DNA from: CAZALT01 sp964485515
Lineage (GTDB): Bacteria > Actinomycetota > Acidimicrobiia > Acidimicrobiales > Acidimicrobilacustridaceae
Direction of reading: 5' to 3'
Length of the DNA stretch: 6,700 nucleotides
Assembly (NCBI GenBank): GCA_964485515.1
Contig: CAZALT010000186.1
Span: 1-6,700 of the forward strand
Shown: positions 5,459 through 6,700 of the stretch, piece by piece
Layout: the number at the start of each line of letters is the position of its first letter
Numbering within the stretch: position 1 is the stretch's first letter
Made by a program: the position numbers and the translations under genes
The notes under the pieces: generated by a model
Seen by the model: the letters and a program-made list of their open reading frames with translations, nothing else
What the model was told of the DNA's origin: nothing
Database searches by the model: none

Positions 5459-6700
5459 GGGCGTCGGGGCCGAGCAGCACGCGCAACTCGGCCATGAGAC
5501 CCGTGGAGGCATCCACCGCGAAGTCGTCGGGCAGGCGCAGGATCTGGCGATCGCCGAGGTGGAGGAACACCTGCGACTCGCCCGGGTGCTCGTGGAGCAG
5601 CGCCTTCAGGGCGTTGAGCAGCTGCTCGCTGAGCATGGCCGGAGCGAGGTTCACGTGCACGGGCGGGGTGGCGTCGCTGAGCGGTTCGAAGCGCTCGACG
5701 GTGGTGGCCATGAACTTGGCCTGGTCGTCGCGGTGGTCGACCCGACCCTTGAGGATGACAACCGCGTCCTCCTCGAGGACGTGGCCGAACTGCTGCATGG
5801 ACTTGGGGAACACCATGACCTCGATGGACGCCTGGAGGTCCTCCAGCACGAACACCGCCATGAGGTCGCCTTTCTTGGTCCACTTCTTCTGGAGCGCGGT
5901 GACCAGACCGCCGACCACCCGGATGGAGCCGTCGGCCACGTCGTCGAGCTCGCCGATGGAGCTGTCGACCTTGCGGCGCAGCGAGGCCTCGGCCCCCATC
6001 AGCGGGTGGTCCGAGACGTAGAGCCCGAGCATCTCGCGCTCGAAGGCGAGGCGCTGCTTCTTGTCGAAGTCCTCGGTGGGGATCGGATACCGGTTGATCG
6101 GTGCCTCGTCGGCAGGATCGGCCATGGCCGAGAACAGGTCGAACTGACCCTCGGCTTCCTTGCGGCGGCGGGCCACCGTCTCGTCGATGATCTGCTCGAA
6201 CGTGAGGAGCAGCCCCTTGCGGCTGTAGCCCATGGAGTCGAAGCCACCGGCCTTGATGAGCGACTCGATGGTGCGCTTGTTGAGCACGCTCATGTCGACG
6301 CGGTCGCAGAAGTCGTAGAAGTCGATGTAGGCGCCGTTGGCGTCGCGCTCGGCCACGATGAGGTCGACGAGTGCGCTGCCGACGTTGCGCACCGCCGACA
6401 TGCCGAACGGGATCGATCCCTTGCCGTCCTTGCCGTCGCCGTCGAGCACCGCGGCGAAGTCGGACTGCGACACGTTGACGTCGGGCACGAGCACGGGGAT
6501 GCCCATCTGGCGACACTCGTTGAGGTAGATGGCCGCCTTGTCGAGGTTGGCCTTGACGCTGGTGAGCAGCGAGGCAAGGTACTCGACCGGGTAGTTCGCC
6601 TTGAGGTACGCGGTTTGGTACGCCACGAGCCCGTAGCCGTAGGCGTGGCTCTTGTTGAACGCGTAGTCGGCGAACGGTTCGATGATGTCGAACCAGCTGT
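5448..6700 (-). CDS. dnaE: DNA polymerase III subunit alpha, C-terminal part
   Basis: About 416 C-terminal residues of the replicative polymerase catalytic subunit; the gene continues beyond the right edge. The first visible part, FADYAFNKSHAYGYGLVAYQ followed by TAYLKANYPVEYLASLLTS, is the highly conserved end of the fingers region. Counting from the Val codon at 6624-6626 as 1, a helix-hairpin-helix DNA-binding domain spans about 74-133 (FGMSAVRNVG to LIKAGGFDSMG). QFDLF at 161-165 (6132-6146) matches the internal beta-clamp-binding motif of DnaE. An OB-fold domain follows at about 235-313 (IRVVGGLVTALQKKWT to TTVERFEP). The remaining 80 residues are a short C-terminal domain that in other bacteria contacts the tau subunit. 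Stop is TGA (5448-5450). The polymerase and PHP domains are outside the window. Sequence is of DnaE1 rather than PolC type. A short Gly/Asp/Lys-rich insert, DGDGKDGKG (62-70), precedes the HhH domain. Confidence 0.97.
   Translation of the reverse strand, partial: SWFDIIEPFADYAFNKSHAYGYGLVAYQTAYLKANYPVEYLASLLTSVKANLDKAAIYLNECRQMGIPVLVPDVNVSQSDFAAVLDGDGKDGKGSIPFGMSAVRNVGSALVDLIVAERDANGAYIDFYDFCDRVDMSVLNKRTIESLIKAGGFDSMGYSRKGLLLTFEQIIDETVARRRKEAEGQFDLFSAMADPADEAPINRYPIPTEDFDKKQRLAFEREMLGLYVSDHPLMGAEASLRRKVDSSIGELDDVADGSIRVVGGLVTALQKKWTKKGDLMAVFVLEDLQASIEVMVFPKSMQQFGHVLEEDAVVILKGRVDHRDDQAKFMATTVERFEPLSDATPPVHVNLAPAMLSEQLLNALKALLHEHPGESQVFLHLGDRQILRLPDDFAVDASTGLMAELRVLLGPDALVS
6132..6146 (-). other. 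Beta-clamp-binding motif codons in dnaE (QFDLF)
   Basis: The five codons read Gln-Phe-Asp-Leu-Phe. Clamp-binding pentapeptides follow roughly QxxLF, and the internal site of E. coli DnaE is QADMF at the equivalent place, between the HhH and OB domains. The LF ending fits the consensus better than the E. coli version, so clamp contact is expected to be strong. Confidence 0.8.

Noticed and set aside
5371..6516. A 381-codon open frame on the minus strand inside dnaE
   Set aside because: Arg/Gly/Pro-rich shadow in another frame of the strongly conserved dnaE sequence.

Overview
The window is a compact, high-GC stretch of bacterial chromosome with frequent GTG starts, strong G/C preference at third codon positions and very short intergenic gaps. 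An actinobacterium is the best fit. The codon style and two apparent leaderless promoters (a TANNNT box 6-7 nt before a GTG start) make an Acidimicrobiia/Ilumatobacter-like lineage my guess, but this is inference and cannot be proved from the window. No tRNA, rRNA, CRISPR array, insertion sequence, phage gene or defence gene was found.

Layout from left to right: (1) 1-266 (+) is the C-terminal tail of a YyaL/DUF255-type thioredoxin-fold protein. (2) 267-377 is an intergenic region with a 10-bp phased repeat and a probable leaderless promoter. (3) 378-872 and 891-2504 (+) form a two-gene operon of bacterial PH-domain membrane proteins, homologous in architecture to the YdbS/YdbT pair. (4) 2472-3074 (-) is a nitroreductase-family flavoprotein whose 3' end overlaps the YdbT-like gene tail-to-tail by 33 bp. 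(5) 3132-3800 (-) is an unrecognised protein with a GNAT-like fold pattern, probably co-transcribed with the nitroreductase. (6) 3801-3954 is a divergent promoter region. (7) 3955-4908 and 4905-5438 (+) are a class I SAM methyltransferase and a five-helix membrane protein, joined by a 4-nt ATGA overlap. (8) 5448-6700 (-) is the C-terminal third of DNA polymerase III alpha (dnaE), convergent with the membrane protein and separated from it by 9 bp that sit in a small hairpin.

Functionally this is mostly a row of unrelated housekeeping and small accessory units. The two units that look like working partnerships are the PH-domain pair, where four copies of the same PH motif are spread over two membrane proteins, and the methyltransferase/membrane-protein pair, which is translationally coupled. 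The second pair is the most plausible place for an undescribed function. I do not see clear evidence of a novel defence, mobile or biosynthetic system.
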